Below the pieces are notes generated by a model. It was not told the origin of the DNA. It saw only the letters and a program-made list of their open reading frames with translations, and searched no databases. Made by a program: the position numbers and the translations under genes. A stretch of 34,012 bases of DNA from Helicobacteraceae bacterium (GTDB lineage: Bacteria > Campylobacterota > Campylobacteria > Campylobacterales > SZUA-545): contig JAITRJ010000039.1 of the NCBI GenBank assembly GCA_031288475.1, positions 1-34,012 of the forward strand, given 5' to 3'. This document shows, one piece after another, positions 7,660 to 16,545 of the stretch. Within the stretch, counting starts at the first letter, position 1, and the number at the start of each line of letters is the position of its first letter.

Positions 7660-8991
7660 ATGGACTTAACTCCCAAGCAGATAGTCGCTTATTTGGACGA
7701 TTTTATTATCGGTCAAAGCGAGGCGAAAAAGGCGATCGCGATCGCGCTTCGCAACCGCTATCGCAGGTTGAGACTGGAGGGTGAGATGAGAGACGAGGTT
7801 CTCCCCAAAAACATACTGATGATCGGTTCAACCGGCATTGGCAAGACCGAAATCGCGCGCAGAATGGCAAAGCTTCTCAAATTGCCCTTTGTCAAGGTAG
7901 AGGCGACGAAATATACGGAGGTTGGCTTTGTGGGACGCGATGTGGAATCAATGGTACGCGATCTGGCGCTGGACGCTATGAAAATTGTCCGCGAGGAAGA
8001 GATTGCGAGGCAGGCTCCGGAATTGGACGACTACATTTTGGGAAAGATCGCTGACGAAATGCTGCCGCCGCTGCCCAAAGGATCACCACAAAATCTCTTT
8101 GAGCAGCACAAAGCGCAGCGCGAGGCGATGAAGCGGAAGGTGAAGGATGGCGATATGGATAACCGGACGATCGCCGTCGAGATATCGCCGAAAACGCACG
8201 TAGAGTTCGCCGGCGCGGATAATCTGCCGCCGGAACTTCTAAGGGTACAGGATTCGCTCTCCAGAATGTTTTCGCAGATGAATCAGCCGATCAAAAAGGA
8301 TGTAAGCGTCAAAGAGGCGAAAGAACTGCTCAAACAGGAGGCTAGTGATCGGCTTCTTGATATGGAAAAGATCAGGAGGGAGGCGATCTCGCGCGCGCAA
8401 GAGGGCGGCATCATTTTCATTGACGAGATGGATAAGATCGCGCTTCCAAGCGGCGTAACGGCGCGGGGTGATCCCAGCAAAGAGGGCGTGCAGCGCGACC
8501 TTCTGCCGATCGTGGAAGGCAGCAGCGTAAACACCAAATACGGCGTCATAAACACCGAGCATATTCTCTTTATAGGCGCGGGCGCGTTTCATCAGGCAAA
8601 GCCCAGCGATCTGATTGCCGAACTTCAGGGGCGTTTTCCGATCCGGGTGGAAATGTACCCGCTGGACGAGGAAGCGCTCTATCAGATACTCACCACGCCG
8701 AAGAACTCCATCGTGAAGCAGTATGCTGCTCTGATGGCTGTTGATGGGGTGAATCTCTTCTTTGAGGAGAAGGCGCTCAGGGCGATGGCAAATCTGGCGA
8801 AGCAGGCGAACGAAAAGACGGAGGATATCGGCGCGCGAAGGCTTCACACTGTAATGGAAAAAGCGCTGGAGGAGATCAGCTTTGAGGCGGACGAGAACAG
8901 CGGTAAGGAAATTGTGATCACTGCCGATCTGATTCACGAAAAGCTGGATCGGATTTTTGAAAGCGACGATGCGGCGAGATATATCCTCTAA
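7660..8991 (+). CDS. hslU: ATP-dependent unfoldase HslU (ClpY)
   Basis: The 443-residue AAA+ ATPase unfolds substrates and feeds them to HslV. Visible features: P-K-Q-I-V-A-Y-L-D at the N-terminus, Walker A GSTGIGKT (56-63), the pore motif GFVG (about 89-92), the intermediate I-domain at about 110-230, Walker B I-I-F-I-D-E (about 251-256), and the C-terminal tail ending RYIL, which matches the HslU tail that docks into HslV. Length is normal. The 3' end overlaps the start of era. Confidence 0.97.
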   Translation: MDLTPKQIVAYLDDFIIGQSEAKKAIAIALRNRYRRLRLEGEMRDEVLPKNILMIGSTGIGKTEIARRMAKLLKLPFVKVEATKYTEVGFVGRDVESMVRDLALDAMKIVREEEIARQAPELDDYILGKIADEMLPPLPKGSPQNLFEQHKAQREAMKRKVKDGDMDNRTIAVEISPKTHVEFAGADNLPPELLRVQDSLSRMFSQMNQPIKKDVSVKEAKELLKQEASDRLLDMEKIRREAISRAQEGGIIFIDEMDKIALPSGVTARGDPSKEGVQRDLLPIVEGSSVNTKYGVINTEHILFIGAGAFHQAKPSDLIAELQGRFPIRVEMYPLDEEALYQILTTPKNSIVKQYAALMAVDGVNLFFEEKALRAMANLAKQANEKTEDIGARRLHTVMEKALEEISFEADENSGKEIVITADLIHEKLDRIFESDDAARYIL

Positions 8992-9853
8992 GGCGGGCTT
9001 TGTAGCGGTAATCGGCAGACCAAACGCCGGCAAAAGTACGCTGATCAATGCGATGCTGAAGGAACGCATCGCGCTTGTGAGCCGCAAAGCGGGAGCGACC
9101 CGCAAGCGTCAGAAAGCCATCGTTACGTACAAAAACGCGCAGATTGTTTTGATCGACACGCCCGGAATTGAAAAAAGGGGGAGCAAGCTCGACGAATTTA
9201 TGCAGAAAGAGATGACAGGATCGCTTCAGGAGGCGGATTTGGTCTATTTTCTCGCGGATATGGCGGACGATACTGCGGATTACGAACGGTTTCTGACTTT
9301 CTGTTCTCTCCCGCACATCGTAGTGCTGACCAAAATGGACAATTTCACCTTTCAAGAGCGGTTAAGGCGTATGGCGCGGTATCAGCCGTTTGCCGATAGG
9401 TTTTTGAGCCTTGTGCCTGTGAGCGCGAAAAAAGGCGATTTCACAGCGCTTTTGGAAGAGACAGCAAAGCGCCTGCCTAAACATTCGTTTTATTACAATT
9501 CAGACGAGCTTACCGATCAAAGCGTCAGGGAGATATGCAAAGAGATGATCAGAGAGGCGCTTTTTGACAAGCTCAGCGACGAGGTACCGTACTCCGCCGA
9601 CGTGATCATCGATTCCTTCAGCGAGGGACAGCGGACTGACAAAATCTCCGCCCGCGTCATAGTGGAAAAAGAGTCGCAGAAAGCGATCGCTATTGGCCGC
9701 GGCGGGAGCGCTATAAAGCGCGTGGGATCGCGTTCTAGAGAGCTGATCGAGCGTTTTTTGGGCAAGAGGGTTTTTTTAAGCCTTTCGGTGGAGACGATGG
9801 AAAACTGGAGGAACGGCACGGTAAATTTAGCAAAGTTTGGCTACGATTCCTAA
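8969..9853 (+). CDS. era: GTPase Era
   Basis: Era is a GTPase that binds the 3' end of 16S rRNA and acts in 30S maturation. The sequence shows G1 GRPNAGKST, G2 region with G-A-T-R, G3 DTPG, G4 TKMD, G5 VSAKKGD, and a C-terminal KH domain (A-I-A-I-G-R-G-G-S-A-I-K-R-V-G). The ATG at 8969 gives MRRDISSKAGFVAVIGRPNA and 294 residues, matching the short N-terminus of the family. A TTG four codons upstream (8957) is an alternative; neither has a strong ribosome site. The gene overlaps hslU by 23 nt and is probably translationally coupled. Confidence 0.93.
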   Translation: MRRDISSKAGFVAVIGRPNAGKSTLINAMLKERIALVSRKAGATRKRQKAIVTYKNAQIVLIDTPGIEKRGSKLDEFMQKEMTGSLQEADLVYFLADMADDTADYERFLTFCSLPHIVVLTKMDNFTFQERLRRMARYQPFADRFLSLVPVSAKKGDFTALLEETAKRLPKHSFYYNSDELTDQSVREICKEMIREALFDKLSDEVPYSADVIIDSFSEGQRTDKISARVIVEKESQKAIAIGRGGSAIKRVGSRSRELIERFLGKRVFLSLSVETMENWRNGTVNLAKFGYDS

Positions 9854-9877
9854 GTTTGGAGGCCGGAGCCTAAATTA

Positions 9878-10849
9878 ATGAAGCGGTTACTATGCCTATG
9901 CCTGCTGTTGTCAACGCTGCTCAGCGCAAATGAATTGGTTGATCTTTATCTGGATGGAGGTATTGGCGCGGTAGAGGAACGTATAGAGACGTTGCTGGCG
10001 GAGAAGGATTATTGGCTCAAAAAGATAGATCCGATCGATACCAGATTTGGCTACTTTGAGGATTCACGGAAGTTTCTTTTTGTTGTTGACAAATCCAAAT
10101 CATCTCTTTCTATATATAGGTATGAAGGAGGCAAGCTCATACTTGACGGTGAACATAACGTTGTGATGGGCGATTCCAAAGGCGACAAATTCCGCGAGGG
10201 AGATAAGAAGACTCCGGTTGGAAGTTACCGCGTTCTATCTTTGCTGTCTAAGGGACTCGATCCATACTACGGGCCGTACGCTTTTACCACAAATTATCCT
10301 AATAATTTGGATAAAAAGCTTGGTAAGACGGGACACGGCATCTGGCTTCACGGCATGCCGCTTAACGGCGAGCGAGCCGACGAAAACACGAAGGGCTGCA
10401 TAGCGGTCGATAACGATCTGATCACGCGGTTGCAGGCGGAGGCGAAACCGGAAAACATCATTTTAATGATCAACGAATCGGGCGCAATGGAGGCGGAAAA
10501 AAATGAACTAGCGGAAATAATGGCGTTGCTTTACCAATGGCGGCGCGATTGGAAGGAGAGCAACATTGAGAGCTACTTAAATCTGTATTCCGCGGATTTC
10601 AGGCGCTCCGACGGGCTTTCAAGAGCCGAATTTGAGCTTCGAAAGAGAGCCGTATTTGCAAAAAAATACAAAAAAGTGATACTATTCTCTAATTTCGAAG
10701 TCGTGCCATACCCGAATTCGTTCGGTGATGTTATATACCGAGCAAGATTATGGCAAGATTACACAGCTGAGCAGCACAAGTCCAGCAAAACGAAAGAGCT
10801 GTATCTGCGAAAGGAAAACGGTCGCTTCTTGATCGTTTCCGAGAATTGA
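9878..10849 (+). CDS. csd6: L,D-transpeptidase-fold peptidoglycan peptidase (Csd6/Pgp2 type)
   Basis: The 323-residue product has a signal peptide (MKRLLCLCLLLSTLLSA), a YkuD catalytic domain at about 60-200 and an NTF2-like C-terminal domain at about 205-323. This arrangement is that of Helicobacter Csd6 and Campylobacter Pgp2, L,D-carboxypeptidases that trim peptidoglycan tetrapeptides and set helical cell shape. Active-site residues are visible as IWLHGMPLNG (H158) and TKGCIAV (C174). It acts in the periplasm. The start has GGAG upstream. It lies 24 nt after era and 30 nt before the pilus genes, so it is part of the same transcript by spacing. Confidence 0.85.
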   Translation: MKRLLCLCLLLSTLLSANELVDLYLDGGIGAVEERIETLLAEKDYWLKKIDPIDTRFGYFEDSRKFLFVVDKSKSSLSIYRYEGGKLILDGEHNVVMGDSKGDKFREGDKKTPVGSYRVLSLLSKGLDPYYGPYAFTTNYPNNLDKKLGKTGHGIWLHGMPLNGERADENTKGCIAVDNDLITRLQAEAKPENIILMINESGAMEAEKNELAEIMALLYQWRRDWKESNIESYLNLYSADFRRSDGLSRAEFELRKRAVFAKKYKKVILFSNFEVVPYPNSFGDVIYRARLWQDYTAEQHKSSKTKELYLRKENGRFLIVSEN

Positions 10850-10879
10850 GCGAAGAAACGAACGCAAAAGGAGGTTGGT

Positions 10880-12397
10880 TTGGCTAAGAGTAAGCTTTCG
10901 GAAGGAACCATCGTTGCTTTTACCGGAGCCGGCGATAAGTGCTGGGAGTTGGATGGTGGAAGCGTAAGAAGAACCGCTGTTGCGGATGTGATAAATCCCG
11001 GTTACGTCGTTTCGACTGTCCAGGATCGCGAGATCGTTTTTTATCAGTTCGAAATTCAGAAAGATCTGACATCCGATCAGTTGAAAGAATCGGTGGAAAT
11101 ACGGATGTTTCAAGATGCCGGTCTCAATCCGATGCTGGAGTACAAGACGGCGTTTTCAAAACGTGTCAGCTATCAGGACGCGAGGATGCTTACCATAAGC
11201 GCGATCGCAGTGTCGATGGGCGCGTTGGAAAACGCCATTACACCCCTTGCCCCCAAAATTACGTTTGTCGATACACTTCTTCCGCTCAGCTCATTGCCAT
11301 TCGCTTTGTACAGCGCGAATGTCATTGAACCAAAAAAGGACGTCTTCGTTTACTTCCAGCGCGACACGCTGATCATCTCCATCTTTGATAACGGCGAGTT
11401 CGTTTACGGGAAAAGTCAGGATTACGGTGTGAAGAAGCTGCGCGAAAGCTATGTGCAGTTAAGCGGCGAACGGATCGAGTATGAGGAGTTTGTCAAGATA
11501 CTTATTGATCCAAGCAACGTACAGGATGAGCTCGCAACAACAGTTCTTACCAATATCAGAGAGGCGATCAGCAATGCCCTTTACAGCGTGAAGAACATTC
11601 TCCTTTACGCGGGACGGGTATCCGGCATTACGGAACCCGATCGGGTGTATATCGGCACCTGTGAAGGTATCGTTCCGGGGCTGGAAGATATAGCTCAGGA
11701 GGTACTAGGCATAGAGGGGCATGAATTCGTCTTCTATACCTCGTTTTTCAATCAGAACGATCGTTATATGGATCAGATGGCGCTTTTGGCGTTACTTGAA
11801 GGCGAAAACATCGTCAACGGCTTTGACGCCAACCCGTTCAACGTAACGCCGCATAAGCGTCCCGGTTCGCTAATCTCCAGACCGGCGGGAAAGGCGATTT
11901 TTCTGGTGGCCGCCTCAATAATCGCGGCGATAGCATGGCCCGGTTTTTATGTAGCGAAGAGTTACTACTACGACTACAAGTCGGACGCGGAATACGCGAA
12001 GTTACAGAGCAGCAAAGCCGAATTTGAGATGATGCTTGCGCTGAAAACTCAGCTTACCGCGGAGCGCGACGAAAAGCGGATGGCGAGAAACGAGGCGGAG
12101 AGCGCTTATAAAGCCTCTGCCAATCTGCTTACGACGATTTACGAGAAAAGGACGAAAATGCAACCGGTCGCGCGAGAGTTCGCGGATCTGTACAACCTCC
12201 TGAGCGCCCACAGTATTAAAGTAACGAATATCGCACTTAACGGACGACAGGTAACGGCGGCGCTGGACGCCTATCGCGATACTCAGATAACGGCATTGCT
12301 GGATCGGCTTGCCGAAAAGTATGAGCCGAAGTTGCAGAAAATTGTTAAGCTTGAGAGCGGTAAATTTTCCGCTGAGCTGGAAGTGAGTATAAAATGA
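10880..12397 (+). CDS. fused PilM-PilN (MshI-like) pilus assembly protein
   Basis: The 505-residue product reads as two pilus proteins in one chain. Residues about 1-315 look like a PilM/actin-fold ATPase-like domain. This is followed by N-P-F-N-V-T-P-H-K-R-P (318-328), comparable to the membrane-entry motif of PilN, one transmembrane helix (about 338-357), a coiled coil and a small alpha/beta periplasmic tail, as in PilN. Such proteins build the inner-membrane alignment complex of type IV pili and type II secretion. The start is TTG with AAAGGAGG just upstream. The stop overlaps the next gene by 4 nt (ATGA). The position matches mshI at the head of MSHA operons. Confidence 0.75.
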   Translation: MAKSKLSEGTIVAFTGAGDKCWELDGGSVRRTAVADVINPGYVVSTVQDREIVFYQFEIQKDLTSDQLKESVEIRMFQDAGLNPMLEYKTAFSKRVSYQDARMLTISAIAVSMGALENAITPLAPKITFVDTLLPLSSLPFALYSANVIEPKKDVFVYFQRDTLIISIFDNGEFVYGKSQDYGVKKLRESYVQLSGERIEYEEFVKILIDPSNVQDELATTVLTNIREAISNALYSVKNILLYAGRVSGITEPDRVYIGTCEGIVPGLEDIAQEVLGIEGHEFVFYTSFFNQNDRYMDQMALLALLEGENIVNGFDANPFNVTPHKRPGSLISRPAGKAIFLVAASIIAAIAWPGFYVAKSYYYDYKSDAEYAKLQSSKAEFEMMLALKTQLTAERDEKRMARNEAESAYKASANLLTTIYEKRTKMQPVAREFADLYNLLSAHSIKVTNIALNGRQVTAALDAYRDTQITALLDRLAEKYEPKLQKIVKLESGKFSAELEVSIK

Positions 12398-13041
12398 GTC
12401 AACTGCAAGAACTTTCCGTTAAGTTTGATGATTCTGTCAATAGATTGGACGCATGGATCGAACGGCGTACAGCCAGCGAAATCCGTTTGTTCGCTCTGGG
12501 GATTCCGATCGTTCTGCTGGCGCTTGTTTACTTTTTTGCGATTCCTAAAGTGGAGAAGATGAGCATCGCCTCGGTAAACTCTTACAATGCGAATGTAAAA
12601 CAGCTCGCACAGTATCAGGGCGGCAGCCTTAAGGCGGAGATTGAAGACCTGCGCAACGAAATCGGGCAGTTTGAGATAGAGGCTATGGAGTTTGACGCCA
12701 CCAAGCAGTATCTCTTAAGTGAGCTTAGTAAGACATCCTATATGTTCTTCAGCACAAATGAGTGGGCGGATCAGCTTAACTTTGTTACAAAGCTGGCGGC
12801 GGATCGCGGCTTAACGCTGGTTATTCAGGAGAACAGAATATTGCCGAGCACGCCGGGCTTTGTACCCGTGATGGAGATCGATCTCAAAGGCAGGGGCGGA
12901 TTCACCGCCGTAATGCAGTATCTGTACGGGCTGGAGACGGTCAGGGAGAAGGTGGCGCCAATTAGCAAACTCAACCTCTCAATCGACGAAGATCACAGAG
13001 TGGTGTTTGATATTACAACCGAGCTGTGGGGGTTACAATGA
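12394..13041 (+). CDS. PilO/MshJ-like inner-membrane pilus assembly protein
   Basis: The 215-residue product has a short cytoplasmic start, one membrane helix (about residues 30-48, L-F-A-L-G-I-P-I-V-L-L-A-L-V-Y-F-F-A), a coiled coil and a C-terminal ferredoxin-like region. This is the PilO/GspM plan. It should pair with the PilN part of the preceding protein to link cytoplasmic motor and outer-membrane secretin. ATGA overlaps join it to the genes on both sides. Assignment rests on topology and gene order more than on sequence motifs. Confidence 0.7.
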   Translation: MSQLQELSVKFDDSVNRLDAWIERRTASEIRLFALGIPIVLLALVYFFAIPKVEKMSIASVNSYNANVKQLAQYQGGSLKAEIEDLRNEIGQFEIEAMEFDATKQYLLSELSKTSYMFFSTNEWADQLNFVTKLAADRGLTLVIQENRILPSTPGFVPVMEIDLKGRGGFTAVMQYLYGLETVREKVAPISKLNLSIDEDHRVVFDITTELWGLQ

Positions 13042-13460
13042 GAAAGATAATTCTTCTGTTGTGCGTCGGAACGTTTTTGTTTCTGTCTGCCGACGATTCA
13101 ATCCAGCCGATTCCGGCCGAGAAGATAGATATCGACGACAAGATAGTACAGATCAAAAGCGTGGTGAATCCGCCATTGCCGAATTTTAAGAACCCCTTTT
13201 ACTATCCGCCGCGGCTGGATGAAAACAACCAGACGATTCAAGTCGTTTCGCTTGAGCCTAAACTCGAATCGGTGATCGGTAAAAAGGCGATGATCAGCGG
13301 TGAGTGGAAAAAGAAAGGCGAATTGGCGATAAGCGGTTGGAGAGTGGAGGCGATTATGACCGACTCGGTCATTCTCAAGAAAGACGGCAGAACGCGAACG
13401 CTTTTGCTGACGAGCGGTGTTGAGAGCAAATTTCTTACTAAAGTGGGGGGAGCAAAATGA
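13038..13460 (+). CDS. small exported PilP/MshK-like protein
   Basis: The ATG at 13038 overlaps the upstream stop (ATGA) and gives 140 residues with a signal peptide (MRKIILLLCVGTFLFLSA). The C-terminal part (about 85-140, IGKKAMISGEWKKKGELAIS ... V-I-L-K-K-D-G-R-T-R-T-L-L-L) resembles the small beta domain of PilP/MshK/GspC proteins, which bind the secretin from the periplasmic side. The place between PilO-like and secretin genes fits. The equivalent Campylobacter competence gene would be ctsR by position, which is inference. Confidence 0.6.
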   Translation: MRKIILLLCVGTFLFLSADDSIQPIPAEKIDIDDKIVQIKSVVNPPLPNFKNPFYYPPRLDENNQTIQVVSLEPKLESVIGKKAMISGEWKKKGELAISGWRVEAIMTDSVILKKDGRTRTLLLTSGVESKFLTKVGGAK

Positions 13461-14983
13461 AATTGGTTAGGGTGTTACCGACTATATTATTGGCGGCTAT
13501 GGTCTTGAGCGCGGCTTGTCCCGGCGAGAGGTTTGACGTAACCGTTAAAGAGCCAATCGCGTTGAGAGACGCGCTTTTGTCTATTATTGACGAGTGCGAT
13601 CTCTCTTTGACGCTTGATGGCGATGCAACGGAGGAGAGATTCAACAGCGCTAGAGTGGGATACATATCTCTGCGCGCCGTGAACGCGGAGGAAGCGATTG
13701 ACTTTTTGATGAAGCGCGCCAATCTGCACTACACGATAGAGAGTGATCTGCTGGCGATCAAGTATCTTGACACGAGGGTGTTTAAGATTGATTTTGTCAG
13801 CAACAGCAGATCGGGTACTAGTACCGCCGACATCAAAATCGGCGGCGCGGCGGGTATTGGGTCAAGCAGTAGCGGAGGCAGTTCGGACAGCTCTTCCGGC
13901 GACACCTCCACCAGCATAAAAACGGAGGAGAAATTCGATCTGTGGGGCACTATTGAAGAGGAAGTTACCGCCATAGTCAGCCGTCCGGAAGACGGAGCCG
14001 CCGGCAGCAACGCGGTTGTGGTCAACCCAAGCAGCGGACTTATAACGGTAACCGGCACCCGCAAACAGATCGATCGGGTCGCCGACTATCTCGATCAGAC
14101 GCTTAAATCGCTCAAAAAACAAGTGCTGATCGATGTACAGATTATCTCCGTTGTGCTTGACGGCGATAAGCACACTGGTATCGACTGGGGTTCTTTCCCA
14201 TTCCAGGCAAACAGCGGCAGCTATCAGTACAACCGCGACATTTTAAATAGCGTTACTCTTGCGCCGCATGAGTTTAACTTCGGAGCCATCATTTCTGAAA
14301 GCGGTACCGAACTTCTCAATTTCAGAGGGTCATTTATTAACTTCTTAAAAACGCAGGGTGAGACAAAATCTCTCTCTAACCCGAAGGTGCTGGCGATGAA
14401 CAATCAGCCAACCCTGATTAGCGTGGGCGATACAATTAACTATCTGTTAACGTCAAGCACAACGCTCTCCGGCTCCTCCAGCGGCAGCTCGACGCAGAGC
14501 ACGGAACAGCAGAGCATATTCGTGGGCGTTCTTCTTGACATCACTCCGCAGATCGATGAGGATGGCTATATCACATTGCGGATGAATCCGTCGATCAGCG
14601 AGCTTAAGTATGCGGAGGATAAAACCCATCAAAGCGCGCCAAGAAGCGTCGCGCCGGACACAGTTACCCGGAGTATCTCTTCTGTAGTAAGGGTGCGTGA
14701 CAGCGAGGTGATTGTGCTTGGAGGGCTGATCAGCAACTTCAGCCAGGTTTCAGAAAGCAAGATACCGCTGCTGGGCGATATTCCGTTCCTCGGCAAGCTC
14801 TTCGGCGCGACGCGCAATGTGGAACAAACACAGGAGATTGTGTTTGTACTCTCTCCTCGCATAGTCAACGACGATTCGCAGAAACCGACACTTAAAGATC
14901 TTGGGTATAGAGAGGAGATGGAAAAACAGTTGATGTCAACCACCACTACCGAAATGCCCAAGATGAAAGATTTTGATGAATGA
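13457..14983 (+). CDS. mshL: secretin, MshL/PilQ family
   Basis: The 508-residue outer-membrane secretin should form the pore for a pilus or DNA-uptake pseudopilus. There is a signal sequence (MKLVRVLPTILLAAMVLSAA), with a Cys at 21 that could be lipidated although the lipobox is weak. N-domains lie at about 25-125, a Ser/Gly-rich linker at about 132-155, a second N-domain at about 165-215, and the secretin domain at about 215-470. The signature S-K-I-P-L-L-G-D-I-P-F-L-G-K-L-F-G is near 435-451. ATGA overlap with the gene before and an 8-nt overlap with mshM. C. jejuni ctsD is the positional counterpart in that organism. Confidence 0.9.
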   Translation: MKLVRVLPTILLAAMVLSAACPGERFDVTVKEPIALRDALLSIIDECDLSLTLDGDATEERFNSARVGYISLRAVNAEEAIDFLMKRANLHYTIESDLLAIKYLDTRVFKIDFVSNSRSGTSTADIKIGGAAGIGSSSSGGSSDSSSGDTSTSIKTEEKFDLWGTIEEEVTAIVSRPEDGAAGSNAVVVNPSSGLITVTGTRKQIDRVADYLDQTLKSLKKQVLIDVQIISVVLDGDKHTGIDWGSFPFQANSGSYQYNRDILNSVTLAPHEFNFGAIISESGTELLNFRGSFINFLKTQGETKSLSNPKVLAMNNQPTLISVGDTINYLLTSSTTLSGSSSGSSTQSTEQQSIFVGVLLDITPQIDEDGYITLRMNPSISELKYAEDKTHQSAPRSVAPDTVTRSISSVVRVRDSEVIVLGGLISNFSQVSESKIPLLGDIPFLGKLFGATRNVEQTQEIVFVLSPRIVNDDSQKPTLKDLGYREEMEKQLMSTTTTEMPKMKDFDE

Positions 14984-15776
14984 CGAAAAGGTTTTTGCGA
15001 AAGCAAAAACGCTTTTTGAAGACAGCGAAAGTAATTCATACTATGTTTTACTTTCGCGTACCAATCTAGCCTACAGCCGGATTGAAAACGCATTTAACAA
15101 CCCTTTTAAAATTTTGCTCCTTACGGGAGCGCCCGGCACTGGTAAAAGCTATGTGCTGAGGCGCTTCTATCAGGATCACGCCGAGCACTATACGATGTTT
15201 TTATATCCCAGCGCCACATTCGGCGTTGAGCGGCTTGTCGAGATATACGAGAAGCTGTACGGCGAAAAGCTCGTCATCAAAGATTTAGAAACGATTTTGT
15301 CGACATTCAAAGCCAAGGAACCGTCGTCCATATATATTCTTCTGGACGAGGCACAGCTTTACAACGAGGAGCAGATGGAGTGGATCAGAGTTCTCTCAAA
15401 CGGTGGAACTTTCCGATTTGTGATCGTGGTGCACCGCGTGGGAGAAGAGGATATACTAGCAAAAGCTCACTTTAAAACCCGCACATTTGAAGTGGTGGAT
15501 TTTAAAGCGATCGATCAAGACGAGGTCAGGCGTTTTATAGAGACAAAACTGATGCTTGGCGAAATGCCAGAACACTACGATCGCTTTAAAAAAAAAGCAT
15601 TGGAGCGTATATATCAGTTTACGCAAGGCAACCTTCGCGATCTTAACAGGCTGATGCACAGGATATTTGATTTGCTCAACTATATAGAGAGTCAAAAACC
15701 ACATAAATTGCCCGTGTGGTACAAGCCGCGCCTTGTTGAGATGGCGGCGCTGGAGTTAGGAATGGTCAATGGATAG
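14976..15776 (+). CDS. mshM: ExeA/MshM-family AAA ATPase
   Basis: The 266-residue product has Walker A G-A-P-G-T-G-K-S (about 50-57), Walker B I-Y-I-L-L-D-E-A-Q, and an arginine-bearing sensor region typical of the ExeA/GspA/MshM AAA group. These proteins sit beside secretin genes and are thought to help secretin assembly or peptidoglycan passage. The ATG at 14976 is chosen over the TTG one codon earlier. The gene overlaps mshL by 8 nt and mshN by 8 nt, so translational coupling is likely. Confidence 0.85.
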   Translation: MNDEKVFAKAKTLFEDSESNSYYVLLSRTNLAYSRIENAFNNPFKILLLTGAPGTGKSYVLRRFYQDHAEHYTMFLYPSATFGVERLVEIYEKLYGEKLVIKDLETILSTFKAKEPSSIYILLDEAQLYNEEQMEWIRVLSNGGTFRFVIVVHRVGEEDILAKAHFKTRTFEVVDFKAIDQDEVRRFIETKLMLGEMPEHYDRFKKKALERIYQFTQGNLRDLNRLMHRIFDLLNYIESQKPHKLPVWYKPRLVEMAALELGMVNG

Positions 15777-16542
15777 ATTAGAACGACTCGAAAGAGATTG
15801 GTTTTTTTACAAGCTCAAACAGTACATAAGAAGCTCTATGATGCTGATCGCCGCGGTGGTTCTGGGCGCCGTTACTGCCTATATATTGTTAAACACGTCT
15901 GCCGGGGAGGATGCGCGGACAATTGTCAATACCACACCGCCTTCAGCGCCAAAAGGGATTCCGCCGTCTATTACAGCCGAACCGCGCGAGATTGTTACGC
16001 CGCCAAAGCCGAAAGCGGAGGTTGTCGCCGTTGCGCCGGTGCAGCCGCAGCCGGAGGTTGTTGTCAAGCCCAAAAAAAGCCCTATGCAGCTTGGACCTAG
16101 TTTGCAATTTGAAAATTCTCTTACCCAGAGATTGTCCCCGCCGCAGCAATTAGAAACTCCGCCGCAGGCGCAGCCATCTCCTCAGGACACCGGACAACTG
16201 ACGCCGGTTGATCCGCCGCGCACGGCGACGATCAGGCGGGTAAGCTCTCTCGCCGAGCTTGAGGACGCGTTTAACAAGCAGCCTACTTATGCCAAGGCGG
16301 TTGATATAGCGGAAGCGTATCTTAAGCGAAAAGACCCGCAAAACGCTTACAATTGGGCGCTGAAGGCGAATTCGCTGGATCAGACCGACGAGAGAAGCTG
16401 GGCGGTGTTCGCCTCCGCCAGCGTTCAGCTTGGCTACAAAGAGCGGGCAATAAACGCGCTTAACGCCTATCTGGCGAATAGAAATTCAGAAAAACTTTTT
16501 CGGCTGCTTAAAGAATTGGAAGCAACCACCCCCAAGGAATAG
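15769..16542 (+). CDS. MshN-like membrane-anchored TPR protein
   Basis: The 257-residue product has a cytoplasmic start, one membrane helix (about 24-43, S-M-M-L-I-A-A-V-V-L-G-A-V-T-A-Y-I-L-L), a Pro-rich spacer (about 50-150) and C-terminal tetratricopeptide-like helices (about 165-257, with A-L-K-A-N-S-L-D-Q-T-D-E-R-S-W). This is the layout of MshN, which follows mshM in MSHA operons. The Pro-rich stretch could span the periplasm or peptidoglycan. It overlaps mshM by 8 nt; the next gene starts 4 nt after its stop. Confidence 0.72.
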   Translation: MDRLERLERDWFFYKLKQYIRSSMMLIAAVVLGAVTAYILLNTSAGEDARTIVNTTPPSAPKGIPPSITAEPREIVTPPKPKAEVVAVAPVQPQPEVVVKPKKSPMQLGPSLQFENSLTQRLSPPQQLETPPQAQPSPQDTGQLTPVDPPRTATIRRVSSLAELEDAFNKQPTYAKAVDIAEAYLKRKDPQNAYNWALKANSLDQTDERSWAVFASASVQLGYKERAINALNAYLANRNSEKLFRLLKELEATTPKE

Positions 16543-16545
16543 TTT

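Noticed and set aside
8239-9105. 288-codon open frame on the minus strand
   Set aside because: It is antisense to hslU and era; shadow frame.
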